From: Streptomyces humi
GTDB lineage: Bacteria > Actinomycetota > Actinomycetes > Streptomycetales > Streptomycetaceae
DNA length: 64,000 bases
Direction of reading: 5' to 3'
NCBI RefSeq assembly: GCF_001005085.2
Contig: NZ_LBMU02000023.1
Span: 124,001-188,000 of the forward strand
In this document: positions 18,857 to 27,540 of the stretch, piece after piece
Numbering within the stretch: position 1 is the first letter of the stretch
Layout: each line of letters opens with the position of its first letter
Notes under the pieces: model-generated
The model's database searches: none
The model's input: the letters and a program-made list of their open reading frames with translations, nothing else
What the model was told of the DNA's origin: nothing
Translations under genes and position numbers: made by a program

Positions 18857-18920
18857 GGACACCGCTCCCGTCCCGGACACCGCTCCCGTCCCGGACACCG
18901 CTCCCGTCCCGGACGCCGCT
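18857..18920. repeat. 18-bp tandem repeat upstream of the HSP90-like gene
   Basis: The unit GGACACCGCTCCCGTCCC occurs three times without change at 18857, 18875 and 18893, followed by a truncated copy with one change (18911-18920). A degenerate copy and a 12- to 13-base CACCGCCCCGACG-type repeat follow up to about 19000. Together they fill the 184-base gap before the HSP90-like gene. The repeat is probably variable in copy number; no coding role is evident. Confidence 0.85.
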
Positions 18921-19027
18921 CTGGTCTCGGAACACCGTTCCCGTCACGTCCCATGCACCGGCCCGACGCACCGCCCCGACGCACCGCCCCGACGCCACCG
19001 TTCGATCACCCGACCCCGGACTCTGTG

Positions 19028-20872
19028 ATGACTCTGCCCCACCCGCCCGTGAGCCCGGCCGGCGCCGACCGCACCTTCCAGGTGGATCTGCGCGGCCTCG
19101 TCGACCTCCTCTCCCATCACCTCTACTCCAGCCCCCGCGTCTACCTGCGTGAGCTCCTTCAGAACGCGGTGGACGCGCTGACCGCGCGGCGCAGCCTCGA
19201 ACCGGGCGCCCCCGCCGACGCGTTCGGCATCCGCCTGTACGCGGACGGCGCGGTGGTACGGGTGGAGGACGACGGTGTCGGTCTCACCGAGGCCGACGTG
19301 CACACCTTCCTCGCCACCATCGGCCGCAGCAGCAAGCGCGCCGAGCAGATAGCCGAGCAACGCGCTGACTTCATCGGCCAGTTCGGCATCGGCCTGCTCT
19401 CCTGCTTCCTGGTCGCCGACGAGATCCACGTGGTCAGCCGCTCCGCCCGCACCCCCGACGCCCCTGCCGTGGAGTGGCGGGGGCGCGGCGACGGCAGCTA
19501 CTCCGTCCGCACCCTCCCCGCCACCGCCCGCCCGCGGCCCGGCACCACCGTCACCCTGACGCCCCGCGCCGACACGGACGAATGGACCCGTCCGAGCCAA
19601 GTGCAGACGCTCGCCCGGCACTTCGGCTCCCTGCTGCGTCATCCGGTGACGTTCGACGACGGCCGGGGCGGCGGTGTACCCGTCAACCCCGAGCCCGCGC
19701 CCTGGGCGCGCACGTACCCCACGCCCGGCGCCCGCTCCCGGGCACTGGCCGCGTACGGCGAGGAGGTCTTCGGGTTCGCGCCGCTGGACACCATCGACCT
19801 CGACCTGCCGGCCGTGGGCCTGAAGGGCATCGCGTGCATCCTGCCCGAGGCGGTGCCCGCCGGGCGCCGGCACGGCCACCGCGTGCACGTCAAGGGCATG
19901 CTGCTGTCCGAGCAGGCCGAGGAGATCCTGCCCGAGTGGGCGTTCTTCGTCCGCTGCGTCCTCGACGCCGAGAGCCTGCGCCCGACGGCGTCCCGCGAGT
20001 CCCTGTACGAGGACGACACCCTCGCCGCGGTCCGTGACGCCCTCGCCGACCGGCTGCGCGCCTGGATCGCCCGGACCGCGGCCAGCGACCCCGACCTGCT
20101 CGGCCGCTTCCTCCAGGCCCACCATCTGGCCGTGAAGTCCCTCGCCGTGCACGACGACGAGATCCTGCGGATGCTGCTGCCCTGGCTGCCGTTCGAGACC
20201 ACCGACGGACACGCCACCCTCGACGAGTTCGCCCGCACCCACCGCACCGTGCTCGTCACCTCCAGCGTGGAGGAGTTCCGGCAGGTCGCCGCGATCGCCG
20301 CGGCCGCCGGCCTCGGAGTCGTCAACGGCGGATACACCTACGACCGTGAACTGGTCCACCGGCTGCCGGAGATCAGGCCGGAGGTGAGCGTCGCCGACCT
20401 CGACCCGGCCACCCTCACCGCCCACCTCGACCCCGTCGACCGGGAGACGGAACTCGCCGCCTCCGCCTACCTCGCCCTGGCCCGCGACGCCCTCGCCGTC
20501 TTCGACTGCGACGTCGCGCTGCGCACCTTCCAGCCCGCCTCCGCGCCCGCCCTGCTCCTCGACAGCCGTGAGGCCCGGCACGAGCGCACCCGCTCTCAGC
20601 TCGCCCGCGAGCAACAGGGCGGCGTCTGGGGCGACATCCTCGGCCACCTGCGCCAGGAGGCCCCGCGGGCCCAGCTGATCCTCAACCAGCTCAACCCGCT
20701 GGTCCGCACCGCGGTGACCATCGACGAGCCCGAACTGGCCCGCACCAGCGCCGAAGCCCTCTACGGACAGGCCGCGCTGCTGTCCCGGCGTCCGCTCAGG
20801 CCCGCCGAGTCGAGCCTCATCAACCGCTCCTTCCTCGACCTCCTCGCCCACGCCCTCCGCAAGGACAGCTGA
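19028..20872 (+). CDS. HSP90 family (HtpG-like) protein
   Basis: 614 residues. The GHKL ATPase domain is intact: REL-Q-NAVDA (Glu42, Asn46, Asp49), EDDGVGL (Asp82) and FIGQFGIGLLSCF (115-127). A middle domain carries LRPTASRESLYED, which includes the arginine that contacts ATP gamma-phosphate in HSP90s. It is divergent from E. coli HtpG and belongs to an actinobacterial HSP90-like group often annotated only by family. Predicted to be a cytosolic ATP-driven chaperone. It is two bases from the large TPR-like gene downstream, so the two proteins are very probably made together, and TPR proteins are classical HSP90 partners in eukaryotes. ATG at 19028 is preceded by an in-frame GTG one codon earlier; the frame before it is open but repeat-derived. 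Confidence 0.85.
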   Translation: MTLPHPPVSPAGADRTFQVDLRGLVDLLSHHLYSSPRVYLRELLQNAVDALTARRSLEPGAPADAFGIRLYADGAVVRVEDDGVGLTEADVHTFLATIGRSSKRAEQIAEQRADFIGQFGIGLLSCFLVADEIHVVSRSARTPDAPAVEWRGRGDGSYSVRTLPATARPRPGTTVTLTPRADTDEWTRPSQVQTLARHFGSLLRHPVTFDDGRGGGVPVNPEPAPWARTYPTPGARSRALAAYGEEVFGFAPLDTIDLDLPAVGLKGIACILPEAVPAGRRHGHRVHVKGMLLSEQAEEILPEWAFFVRCVLDAESLRPTASRESLYEDDTLAAVRDALADRLRAWIARTAASDPDLLGRFLQAHHLAVKSLAVHDDEILRMLLPWLPFETTDGHATLDEFARTHRTVLVTSSVEEFRQVAAIAAAAGLGVVNGGYTYDRELVHRLPEIRPEVSVADLDPATLTAHLDPVDRETELAASAYLALARDALAVFDCDVALRTFQPASAPALLLDSREARHERTRSQLAREQQGGVWGDILGHLRQEAPRAQLILNQLNPLVRTAVTIDEPELARTSAEALYGQAALLSRRPLRPAESSLINRSFLDLLAHALRKDS

Positions 20873-20874
20873 CG

Positions 20875-23811
20875 ATGCCCACCGCACCCCATCCCCAGAA
20901 CACGGACGAGCTGTACCAGGCGCTCCAGGAGAACGACCGGCGTCCCTACGGCCGTGCCCGCACCGTCACCGCCGAGGAACTGGTCGACGTCGCCGAGCAG
21001 TTCGCGGAGCCTCGCCCGCTCGTGCACGCCCTGCTCGAACTCCAGGAGGCGTACACCTACGGCTCCGAACCCAGGAAGTCGCCGGTCGTCTTCGCCCGGC
21101 TGCTCACCCTCTTCGACGAGCAGCCCGACGTGTTCGACGAGCGGCTGCGCCACACACTGTTCTGGCGGTTCAAGTGGGTGGCCAACGCCCTGGTCGCGCT
21201 GCCGGAGATGCCCCTGCCGAGTCTGCGCCAGTGGCTCACCGAGATGCGCGACCGGTACGAGAAGGCCGGTCTCGAACTCCAGCCGTACTACGGCCAGGCC
21301 TACCGGCTGGCCGCACACGTCGGCGAGGACGCCGACCTGGCCTTCGAACTGTGGGCGGGACGGGCCCGCACCCGGCTCAGCGACTGCGAGGCCTGCGAGA
21401 TCTGCGAACGCGCCCTGTACCACCTCACCGCGGGCGACGACGAACGGGCACTGCGCGTCTGGGAGCCCGTGCTGGCCGGCAAGGAATCCTGCCAGGAGGA
21501 GCCCGTCCGCTCCATCTCGTACGCGCTGCTTCCGCTGCTGCGCACCGGCCGTACCGACCGGGCCCGGGAACTCCATCTCACCGGCTACCGCGCCTGCCGC
21601 CGCAACCCCTCGATGTCCGGCGAGGTCGGCCGGCACCTGGAGTTCTGCGCGCTCACCGGCAACGAGGCCCGCGGCCTGGAACTCCTCGCGGAGAACCGGA
21701 ACCTGTTCGACGACGTCGACTCGCCGCAGGACCTGCTCGCCTTCCTCACCGGCGTGGAGGTCCTCCTCCAGCGCGTCGAACTCCTCGGCCACGGCGACCT
21801 GCCCGCCGCCGGACCCGCGGGCCGCACCTGGACGGTGGCCGGCCTGGGCGCCGAGGTGCGCGGCCGGGCCGACGACCTCGCCGCCCGCTTCGACGCCCGC
21901 AACGGCACCACCGCCCACACCGACCGGCGACGCGCCCGCCTCGACCGCGCCCCCCTCCTGGACACGCTGCGACTGACCCTGCGCGCCCGCGACCTCGACG
22001 ACGTCGCGCCGGCCACGCCGTCCGCCGCGCCCGCCCGCACGGCCACCGCCGTCCCCGAGCAGCTGACCGAACTCATCATCCGAGCACGGGAGCTGGACGA
22101 GAAGGGGCATCCCGACGCGACGGTCTGCTGGGCGCGGCTGCGAGCGCTCGTCGCCGCCCCCGGCTACGTGCACCCCGACGACCCCGCCGTGGGCCCGCTC
22201 GAACGGCTGCGCGCCGACCTGCTCGACGACGAGGCGAGCCGGGCGGCCCTGCGGGACAGGTTCGACGAGGCCGCCGCCCTGCACGAGGCAGCCGCGAGCC
22301 GGTACGACGAGGCCGGAGCGCCGGGACACGCGGTGCTCGCCCGCGCCTGCGCCCTGCTCCCCGCGGCCGGGATCCCCGCGGAGCACGCCGACGGAGCCGA
22401 GGCGAAGGCCGCCGCGCTGACCGCCGCCCACGCGGCCCTCGTCCGGCTGCACGAGGAGACGTCCGGCCTCGCCCCCTACCTGGAGGCCCGGCTGCTGCGG
22501 CTGCGGGCGACCGCGCTCGGACTGCGCCTCCAGACGTCGAGGAACGAGGAGCACGCCGCGCCGGTGTTCGCGGAGGTGGACCTGCTGCTCGACTTCGCCA
22601 CCCGGCACGGCATCGCCGGACAGGTCTCCGGCGCCCTGCTGCTGCGGGCCAGCGCGCACGCCGTCTCCGGCGACCTGCCCGCCGCGGTCACCGAGATCGA
22701 CGCCCTCCTCGACCGGCTCAAGGCGCACGGCCCCGCCTGGCACCTGCCCCGCACCCTGGGCCTGCGCGGCCGGATCCAGCTCGGTCTCAGGGACGCCCAG
22801 GCCGCGCACACGGACCTGGCCGAGAGCCTGCGGCTGGCCGCCGAGTGGCCGTCCGACACCGTCGACACCGCCCGGCTGCACGGTGACCTCGCCGAGGCCG
22901 CCCTGCACCTGGGCCGCCCGGACGAGGCGCTGCGGCACCTGACGCGCTCCGCGGAGCTGGAACTGCGCCACGGCAGCCGTTCGGACGCCTACTGCGCCTA
23001 CAGCAACGCGGCCCGGCTCAGCCTCGACCTGGAACGCGTCGAGGACTGCATCGCGCTGCTCGACTCCGTGCTGGCCGAGCCGGACGTCGTCGCCGGGGAG
23101 GTGGACGACCGGCTCGTCGCCGAGTTGCGCCTGACCCGGGCCCGCGCGCTGCACGCCGGAGCGGACCTCAAGGCCGCCACCGCGGAGTTCGCCGCCCTCG
23201 CGGCCGAGTCGGCGGGCTGGGACGACGACCCGGGGAGCCACGCCGGGATCGCCGCCGAGACGGCCGTACTCCTCGCCGAGGGCGGCGAGTTCGGCCCGGC
23301 CCGGGAGGCCGCGGACCAGGCTCTCGCCGCCCATGCCCGGGCTCCGCGCTACGAGAAGCTCAGTAATTGCCTGCGCGAACTCGCCCGTCTCCAGGCCCAG
23401 CAGCAGGGCGCCGACGGCCTGGCCGACGCCCTCGCCCACCTGGCCGACGCGGGGCGGGTCGCCGACGAGGCCCGCGCCGCCGGGTACGAGGCCCACGGCC
23501 GCTCCCTGGACAGCGCCCTCGCCTACGAACACGGCCGGGTCAACGCCTACGCCGCCGAGTACGAGTCCGCCCTGGCCGCCCTCGACAAGGCCCTCGCCCT
23601 GCTCGGCGAACCGGAGGCAGGCGACGACCGTGCTGGTGAATGGGCCGAGTGCGTCCGGCTCGCGGCCGTGGTGGAGGGCAATTACCTGGAACGTGCCGAC
23701 GCCGCCCTCTCCCGACTCGACGGCGCGGTCTCCCGGCTCACCGCACTCGGCCACACCGAGGAGGCCGCGGCGCTGACCTCCCTGGCGGCCCGCCTGCGCG
23801 ACGAGGAGTGA
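20875..23811 (+). CDS. Large tetratricopeptide-type helical repeat protein coupled to HSP90-like gene
   Basis: 978 residues, almost wholly alpha-helical, with many A/L/R/E helix-turn-helix units, particularly about 400-960 (for example AAVTEIDALLDRLKAHG and HGDLAEAALHLGRPDEALRHLTRSAELE). A cysteine-rich short motif, CEACEIC, sits near residue 180. There is no signal peptide, no membrane segment and no nucleotide-binding loop that I can see. Its ATG begins two bases after the HSP90-like stop, so it is co-translated. The likely role is a scaffold or client/cochaperone partner of the HSP90-like protein; this rests on the gene pair and fold only. A strong hairpin (23824-23854) follows and ends the unit. 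Confidence 0.8.
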   Translation: MPTAPHPQNTDELYQALQENDRRPYGRARTVTAEELVDVAEQFAEPRPLVHALLELQEAYTYGSEPRKSPVVFARLLTLFDEQPDVFDERLRHTLFWRFKWVANALVALPEMPLPSLRQWLTEMRDRYEKAGLELQPYYGQAYRLAAHVGEDADLAFELWAGRARTRLSDCEACEICERALYHLTAGDDERALRVWEPVLAGKESCQEEPVRSISYALLPLLRTGRTDRARELHLTGYRACRRNPSMSGEVGRHLEFCALTGNEARGLELLAENRNLFDDVDSPQDLLAFLTGVEVLLQRVELLGHGDLPAAGPAGRTWTVAGLGAEVRGRADDLAARFDARNGTTAHTDRRRARLDRAPLLDTLRLTLRARDLDDVAPATPSAAPARTATAVPEQLTELIIRARELDEKGHPDATVCWARLRALVAAPGYVHPDDPAVGPLERLRADLLDDEASRAALRDRFDEAAALHEAAASRYDEAGAPGHAVLARACALLPAAGIPAEHADGAEAKAAALTAAHAALVRLHEETSGLAPYLEARLLRLRATALGLRLQTSRNEEHAAPVFAEVDLLLDFATRHGIAGQVSGALLLRASAHAVSGDLPAAVTEIDALLDRLKAHGPAWHLPRTLGLRGRIQLGLRDAQAAHTDLAESLRLAAEWPSDTVDTARLHGDLAEAALHLGRPDEALRHLTRSAELELRHGSRSDAYCAYSNAARLSLDLERVEDCIALLDSVLAEPDVVAGEVDDRLVAELRLTRARALHAGADLKAATAEFAALAAESAGWDDDPGSHAGIAAETAVLLAEGGEFGPAREAADQALAAHARAPRYEKLSNCLRELARLQAQQQGADGLADALAHLADAGRVADEARAAGYEAHGRSLDSALAYEHGRVNAYAAEYESALAALDKALALLGEPEAGDDRAGEWAECVRLAAVVEGNYLERADAALSRLDGAVSRLTALGHTEEAAALTSLAARLRDEE

Positions 23812-23823
23812 CCCGGCGGCCGA

Positions 23824-23854
23824 GGTGCCGGGGCGCCGAGCGCGCCCCGGCACC
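23824..23854 (+). terminator. Terminator hairpin after the HSP90/TPR operon
   Basis: A perfect 13-bp G/C stem (23824-23836 with 23842-23854) and a 5-base loop, 12 bases after the TPR gene stop. The rest of the 274-base gap to the GH92 gene shows only a possible -35 TTGACA (about 23927) without a convincing -10 box. Confidence 0.75.
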
Positions 23855-24085
23855 GCGACCGGCCGGCCCCGCGGTCGTGTCCGGCCGTTCGTGAACTTCG
23901 CACTCAGAAAGTCCGGTTGGCCTCGTTGACATGCCACCGGCGCACGCGTTTCACTCGACTCTCGTGCATGGCAACGTTGTCAGGCCGTGGGAGCGACCGG
24001 AACCGTTGCCTGTCGCCGGCTTTCCGGTGTTATTCGGCGCGCCGACACCTGATGTGCGAAGCACGAACTGCTGCGGAGGCAACCG

Positions 24086-27000
24086 ATGGTGAGACCCCCA
24101 CGTTCAGCCGCACCGACCGCCCCACCCAGATTCCGGCAACGCCTCGCCGTGATCTGCGTCCTGGGCATGGCACTCCTGCCGCTTCCGGCGATCGGAAGCG
24201 CCCAGGCGGCGGGCACCGCGACGCCGCCCCTGGTGAAGGACCCCGCGTCCCTCGTGAACCCCCTGATCGGCACCTCCGGTGCGGTGGACACCTTCCCCGG
24301 ACCCGACATGCCGGCCGGCATGGTGCAGTGGGGCCCCGACACGACGCCCGACCGGCCCGACGGCGGCGGCTACGAGTACAACGACAAGAAGATCTCCGGC
24401 TTCAGCCTCACCCACGTGTCGGGACCCGGCTGTCCCGTCGCGGGCGACCTGCCCGTCCTGCCGGTGACCGGCGCGCTCTCGGGCAACCTCGGCACCACGT
24501 CCGTCGGCTTCAGCCACGACGACGAGCAGGCCGGCATCGGGTCCTACAAGGTCACCGACGCGAACGGGGTCAGCTCCGAACTGACCGACACCACCCGCGC
24601 CGGACTGGGCTCCTTCACGTTCCCGGCGGGGCAGCAGGCGAACCTGCTGTTCAAACTCAGCGGCGGCGCCACCCAGGTGGACGGCACCCGCGTCCAGGTG
24701 GTGAACGGCAAGGAGATCAGCGGCGCCATCGACAGCGGTCACTTCTGCGGCGCGGGCAACAGGTACACGCTGCACTTCGACATCAAGTTCGACCGGCCGT
24801 TCACGGCGAGCGGCACCTGGGTCGGCGGCACCATCACCCCCGACGCGACGTCGCTGAAGGCCGGGAAGGTCCGGCAGACCCCGCAGCCCTCCCGGTCGGC
24901 GCCGCTGAAGGAGAAGCACTTCACCGTGCCGGCGAAGCCGGCGCCGACGGTCCACGACAGCGCTGCCGCCAGAACCTCCGCCACCTCGCGGCCGTCCGCC
25001 ACGGCCCGGGCCGCCCAGCCGCCCACGACCGGCGCGAACGGCATGTACCTGACCTTCGACACCGCCACGAACCCCACCGTGAAGGCGAAGGTCGGCATCT
25101 CCTACACGAGTGACGCCAACGCGGCCGCCAACCTCGGCAGCGAGATCGGCAACTGGAACACCGCCGCCGTGGAGCGGGCCAACCACGACGCCTGGAACGC
25201 CGTACTGAAGAAGATCCAGGTCGGCGGCGGCTCCGCCGACCAGCAGACGCAGTTCTACACCGCGCTCTACCACGCCCTGCTGCACCCGAACGTCTTCTCC
25301 GACGCCAACGGCCAGTACATGGGCATGGACAACCAGATCCACAAGCTCGCCAAGGGGCAGCAGGCCCAGTACGCCAACTACTCCGGCTGGGACACCTACC
25401 GTTCCCAGACCCAGCTGATGGCGCTGGTCGAGCCGAAGGTCGCCAGTGACGTCGTGACGTCGATGCTCAACGGCTACGACCAGACGGGCCTGCTGCCCAA
25501 GTGGGCCTCGAACAACGGCGAGAGCTACGTGATGGTCGGCGACCCGGCCGCCGGCATCATCACCGACGCGTACGCCTTCGGCGCGACGGACTTCGACACC
25601 GCCAAGGCCCTCGCCGCCCTCCAGCACGAGGCCACCGCCCCGAACAACGACCGCCCCGGCGAGTCGGTGCGGGACGCCAAGGGCTACCTCCCGCTGGACG
25701 AGAACGACTACAACTGCTGCAACTTCTACGGCCCCGTCTCCACGCAACTGGAGTACGACAGCGCCGACTACGCCCTCGCCGCGTTCGCGAAGTCGCTCGG
25801 AAGGACGGACGTCTACACGAAGTTCGCCACCCGCGCCCAGGACTGGATGAACGTCTTCAACCCGCAGACCGGCTACATGCAGGCGAAGAACAAGGACGGC
25901 CAGTTCGCGGGGGGCTTCACCCCCGGCACCTCCAACGGCTTCGTGGAGGGCACCTCCGCCCAGTACACCCCGATGGTCCCCTTCAACCTGCAACAGCTCA
26001 TCCAGGCCCGCGGCGGCAGCAAGGCGTACTCGGCCTACCTGGACAGTCTCCTCGACGACATCACCAGCCCCGGTGGCACCGACGCCGACCTGAGCAACGA
26101 GCCCAGCGTCGAGATCCCCTGGGAGTACGACTACACGGGCCAGCCGTGGAAGACGCAGGCGGCCGTCCGCGCGGCCCAGCAGGGCCTGTACTTCAACGCC
26201 CCGGTCGGCTCGTTCGGCAACGACGACCTCGGCGCCATGAGCTCCTGGTACGTCTGGTCCGAGCTCGGCATGTACCCGGAAACCCCGGGCACGGACACCC
26301 TGGTGCTCGGCAGCCCGGCGTTCCCGGTCGCCCAGGTGACCCTCGGCAACGGCAGGACGGTGCGGATCAACGCGCCGCAGGCCGCGCCCGACGCGCCGTA
26401 CGTGCAGTCCCTGAAGCTCAAGGGCCAGGCCTGGAACGCCTCCTGGCTGACCTACCGGCAGTTCAAGGGCGCGGGCACGCTCGACTACACGCTCGGTACC
26501 CAGCCGAACACCTCGTGGGCGTCCGGTCCTTCGGCGGTGCCGCCGTCGGACACCACGGGCGGCGGCCGGGTACTGGCGGCCACCGGTCCCAGCAACGGCC
26601 TGGTCCTCCAGCCCGGCAAGGGTGACGACGCCACCCTCGACCTGACCAACCTCGGCGGCAAGGCCGTCACGGTCGACTGGACGGCGACGGCGCCCTCCGG
26701 CGTCACCCTCGACACGGCGTCCGGCTCGCTGACGGTGCCCGCCTCGGGCAGCGCCGAGGCCGAGGTCCACGTGACGGCGGGCGCGAGCGAGGGGACGTAC
26801 CCGGTCACTTTCGCCCTGACCGATCACAGCACGGGTACGGCACTGTCCGGGGCGACCCTCCGCGTGGCCGTAGCCAAGCCCGGCGCGCTGTGGCCGTACG
26901 CCACCAACGAGGGCATCTACCCCGACGGCACCACCTACTCGGGCGGCTTCGACGGCGGCGGCTGGGCCTACTCGCAGAACGCGCTGTCGGCGGCCGGCGT

Positions 27001-27469
27001 CACGAGCGGCTCCACCCTCACCGTCGACGGCGTCTCCTACACCTGGCCGACGGTGACGTCCGGTCAGCTCGACAACCTGGAGATGGCCGGCCAGACGATT
27101 CCCATGCCGGCCGGCACTTCGGGGTCGTCGCTGGGCCTGCTGGGCGCCGCGGTCAACGCCCCGACCGACGGCAGCGGAGTCTCGGGCACGCTGACCGTCA
27201 CCTACACCGACGGCACCACCTCCCAGGCGACGGTCGGCTTCTCGGACTGGACGCTCAACGGCGGCCCCAGCAAGCCGCTGCCGAGTGACACGACGGCCGT
27301 CACCACCACCTACCGGAACACCGGGAGCGGGGGCCGGGACGGCGTGAAGACCTACGTCTTCGCGACGAAGGTCGCCCTGGACCCGTCCAAGCAGGTGGCG
27401 TCGGTGACGCTGCCGGTGACCGGCTCCACGGGCACCGACCACCTGTTCGCCTACGGGTTCGCGCAGTAA
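24086..27469 (+). CDS. Secreted GH92 alpha-1,2-mannosidase
   Basis: 1127 residues. Signal peptide about 1-40 (hydrophobic core AVICVLGMALLPLPAI, cleavage after AQA). GH92 hallmarks: VNPLIGTSGAVDTFPGPDMPAGMVQWGPDT, FSLTHVSGPGC, YSGWDTYRSQTQLMALVEP and FGNDDLGAMSSWYVWSELGMYPETPG. GH92 enzymes are calcium-dependent exo-alpha-mannosidases acting on fungal or glycoprotein mannan. A low-complexity Ser/Ala/Pro/Arg insertion (about 270-310) interrupts the N-terminal beta-sandwich. After about residue 830 come an Ig-like domain (NPCBM-associated type) and a beta-rich C-terminal domain. ATG at 24086 follows GGAGG by seven bases. It is a monocistronic unit ended by a 17-bp hairpin. Confidence 0.9.
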   Translation: MVRPPRSAAPTAPPRFRQRLAVICVLGMALLPLPAIGSAQAAGTATPPLVKDPASLVNPLIGTSGAVDTFPGPDMPAGMVQWGPDTTPDRPDGGGYEYNDKKISGFSLTHVSGPGCPVAGDLPVLPVTGALSGNLGTTSVGFSHDDEQAGIGSYKVTDANGVSSELTDTTRAGLGSFTFPAGQQANLLFKLSGGATQVDGTRVQVVNGKEISGAIDSGHFCGAGNRYTLHFDIKFDRPFTASGTWVGGTITPDATSLKAGKVRQTPQPSRSAPLKEKHFTVPAKPAPTVHDSAAARTSATSRPSATARAAQPPTTGANGMYLTFDTATNPTVKAKVGISYTSDANAAANLGSEIGNWNTAAVERANHDAWNAVLKKIQVGGGSADQQTQFYTALYHALLHPNVFSDANGQYMGMDNQIHKLAKGQQAQYANYSGWDTYRSQTQLMALVEPKVASDVVTSMLNGYDQTGLLPKWASNNGESYVMVGDPAAGIITDAYAFGATDFDTAKALAALQHEATAPNNDRPGESVRDAKGYLPLDENDYNCCNFYGPVSTQLEYDSADYALAAFAKSLGRTDVYTKFATRAQDWMNVFNPQTGYMQAKNKDGQFAGGFTPGTSNGFVEGTSAQYTPMVPFNLQQLIQARGGSKAYSAYLDSLLDDITSPGGTDADLSNEPSVEIPWEYDYTGQPWKTQAAVRAAQQGLYFNAPVGSFGNDDLGAMSSWYVWSELGMYPETPGTDTLVLGSPAFPVAQVTLGNGRTVRINAPQAAPDAPYVQSLKLKGQAWNASWLTYRQFKGAGTLDYTLGTQPNTSWASGPSAVPPSDTTGGGRVLAATGPSNGLVLQPGKGDDATLDLTNLGGKAVTVDWTATAPSGVTLDTASGSLTVPASGSAEAEVHVTAGASEGTYPVTFALTDHSTGTALSGATLRVAVAKPGALWPYATNEGIYPDGTTYSGGFDGGGWAYSQNALSAAGVTSGSTLTVDGVSYTWPTVTSGQLDNLEMAGQTIPMPAGTSGSSLGLLGAAVNAPTDGSGVSGTLTVTYTDGTTSQATVGFSDWTLNGGPSKPLPSDTTAVTTTYRNTGSGGRDGVKTYVFATKVALDPSKQVASVTLPVTGSTGTDHLFAYGFAQ

Positions 27470-27481
27470 CAGACCAGCAGA

Positions 27482-27520
27482 CAGGGCCGGTTCCCGGGTT
27501 CCGCCCGGGAACCGGCCCTG
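27482..27520. terminator. Bidirectional terminator between GH92 and GH18 genes
   Basis: A 17-bp perfect stem (27482-27498 with 27504-27520) and a 5-base loop in the 71-base gap between the convergent genes. It can serve both strands. Confidence 0.85.
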
Positions 27521-27540
27521 CTCCATGCCGGCGCGGCGCC

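Noticed and set aside
20761..23937. Very long minus-strand open frame opposite the TPR gene
   Set aside because: Open frames are frequent opposite GC-rich genes; its composition is Gly/Gln/Val/Arg-rich without a motif, while the plus-strand gene is coupled to HSP90 and has a helical pattern.
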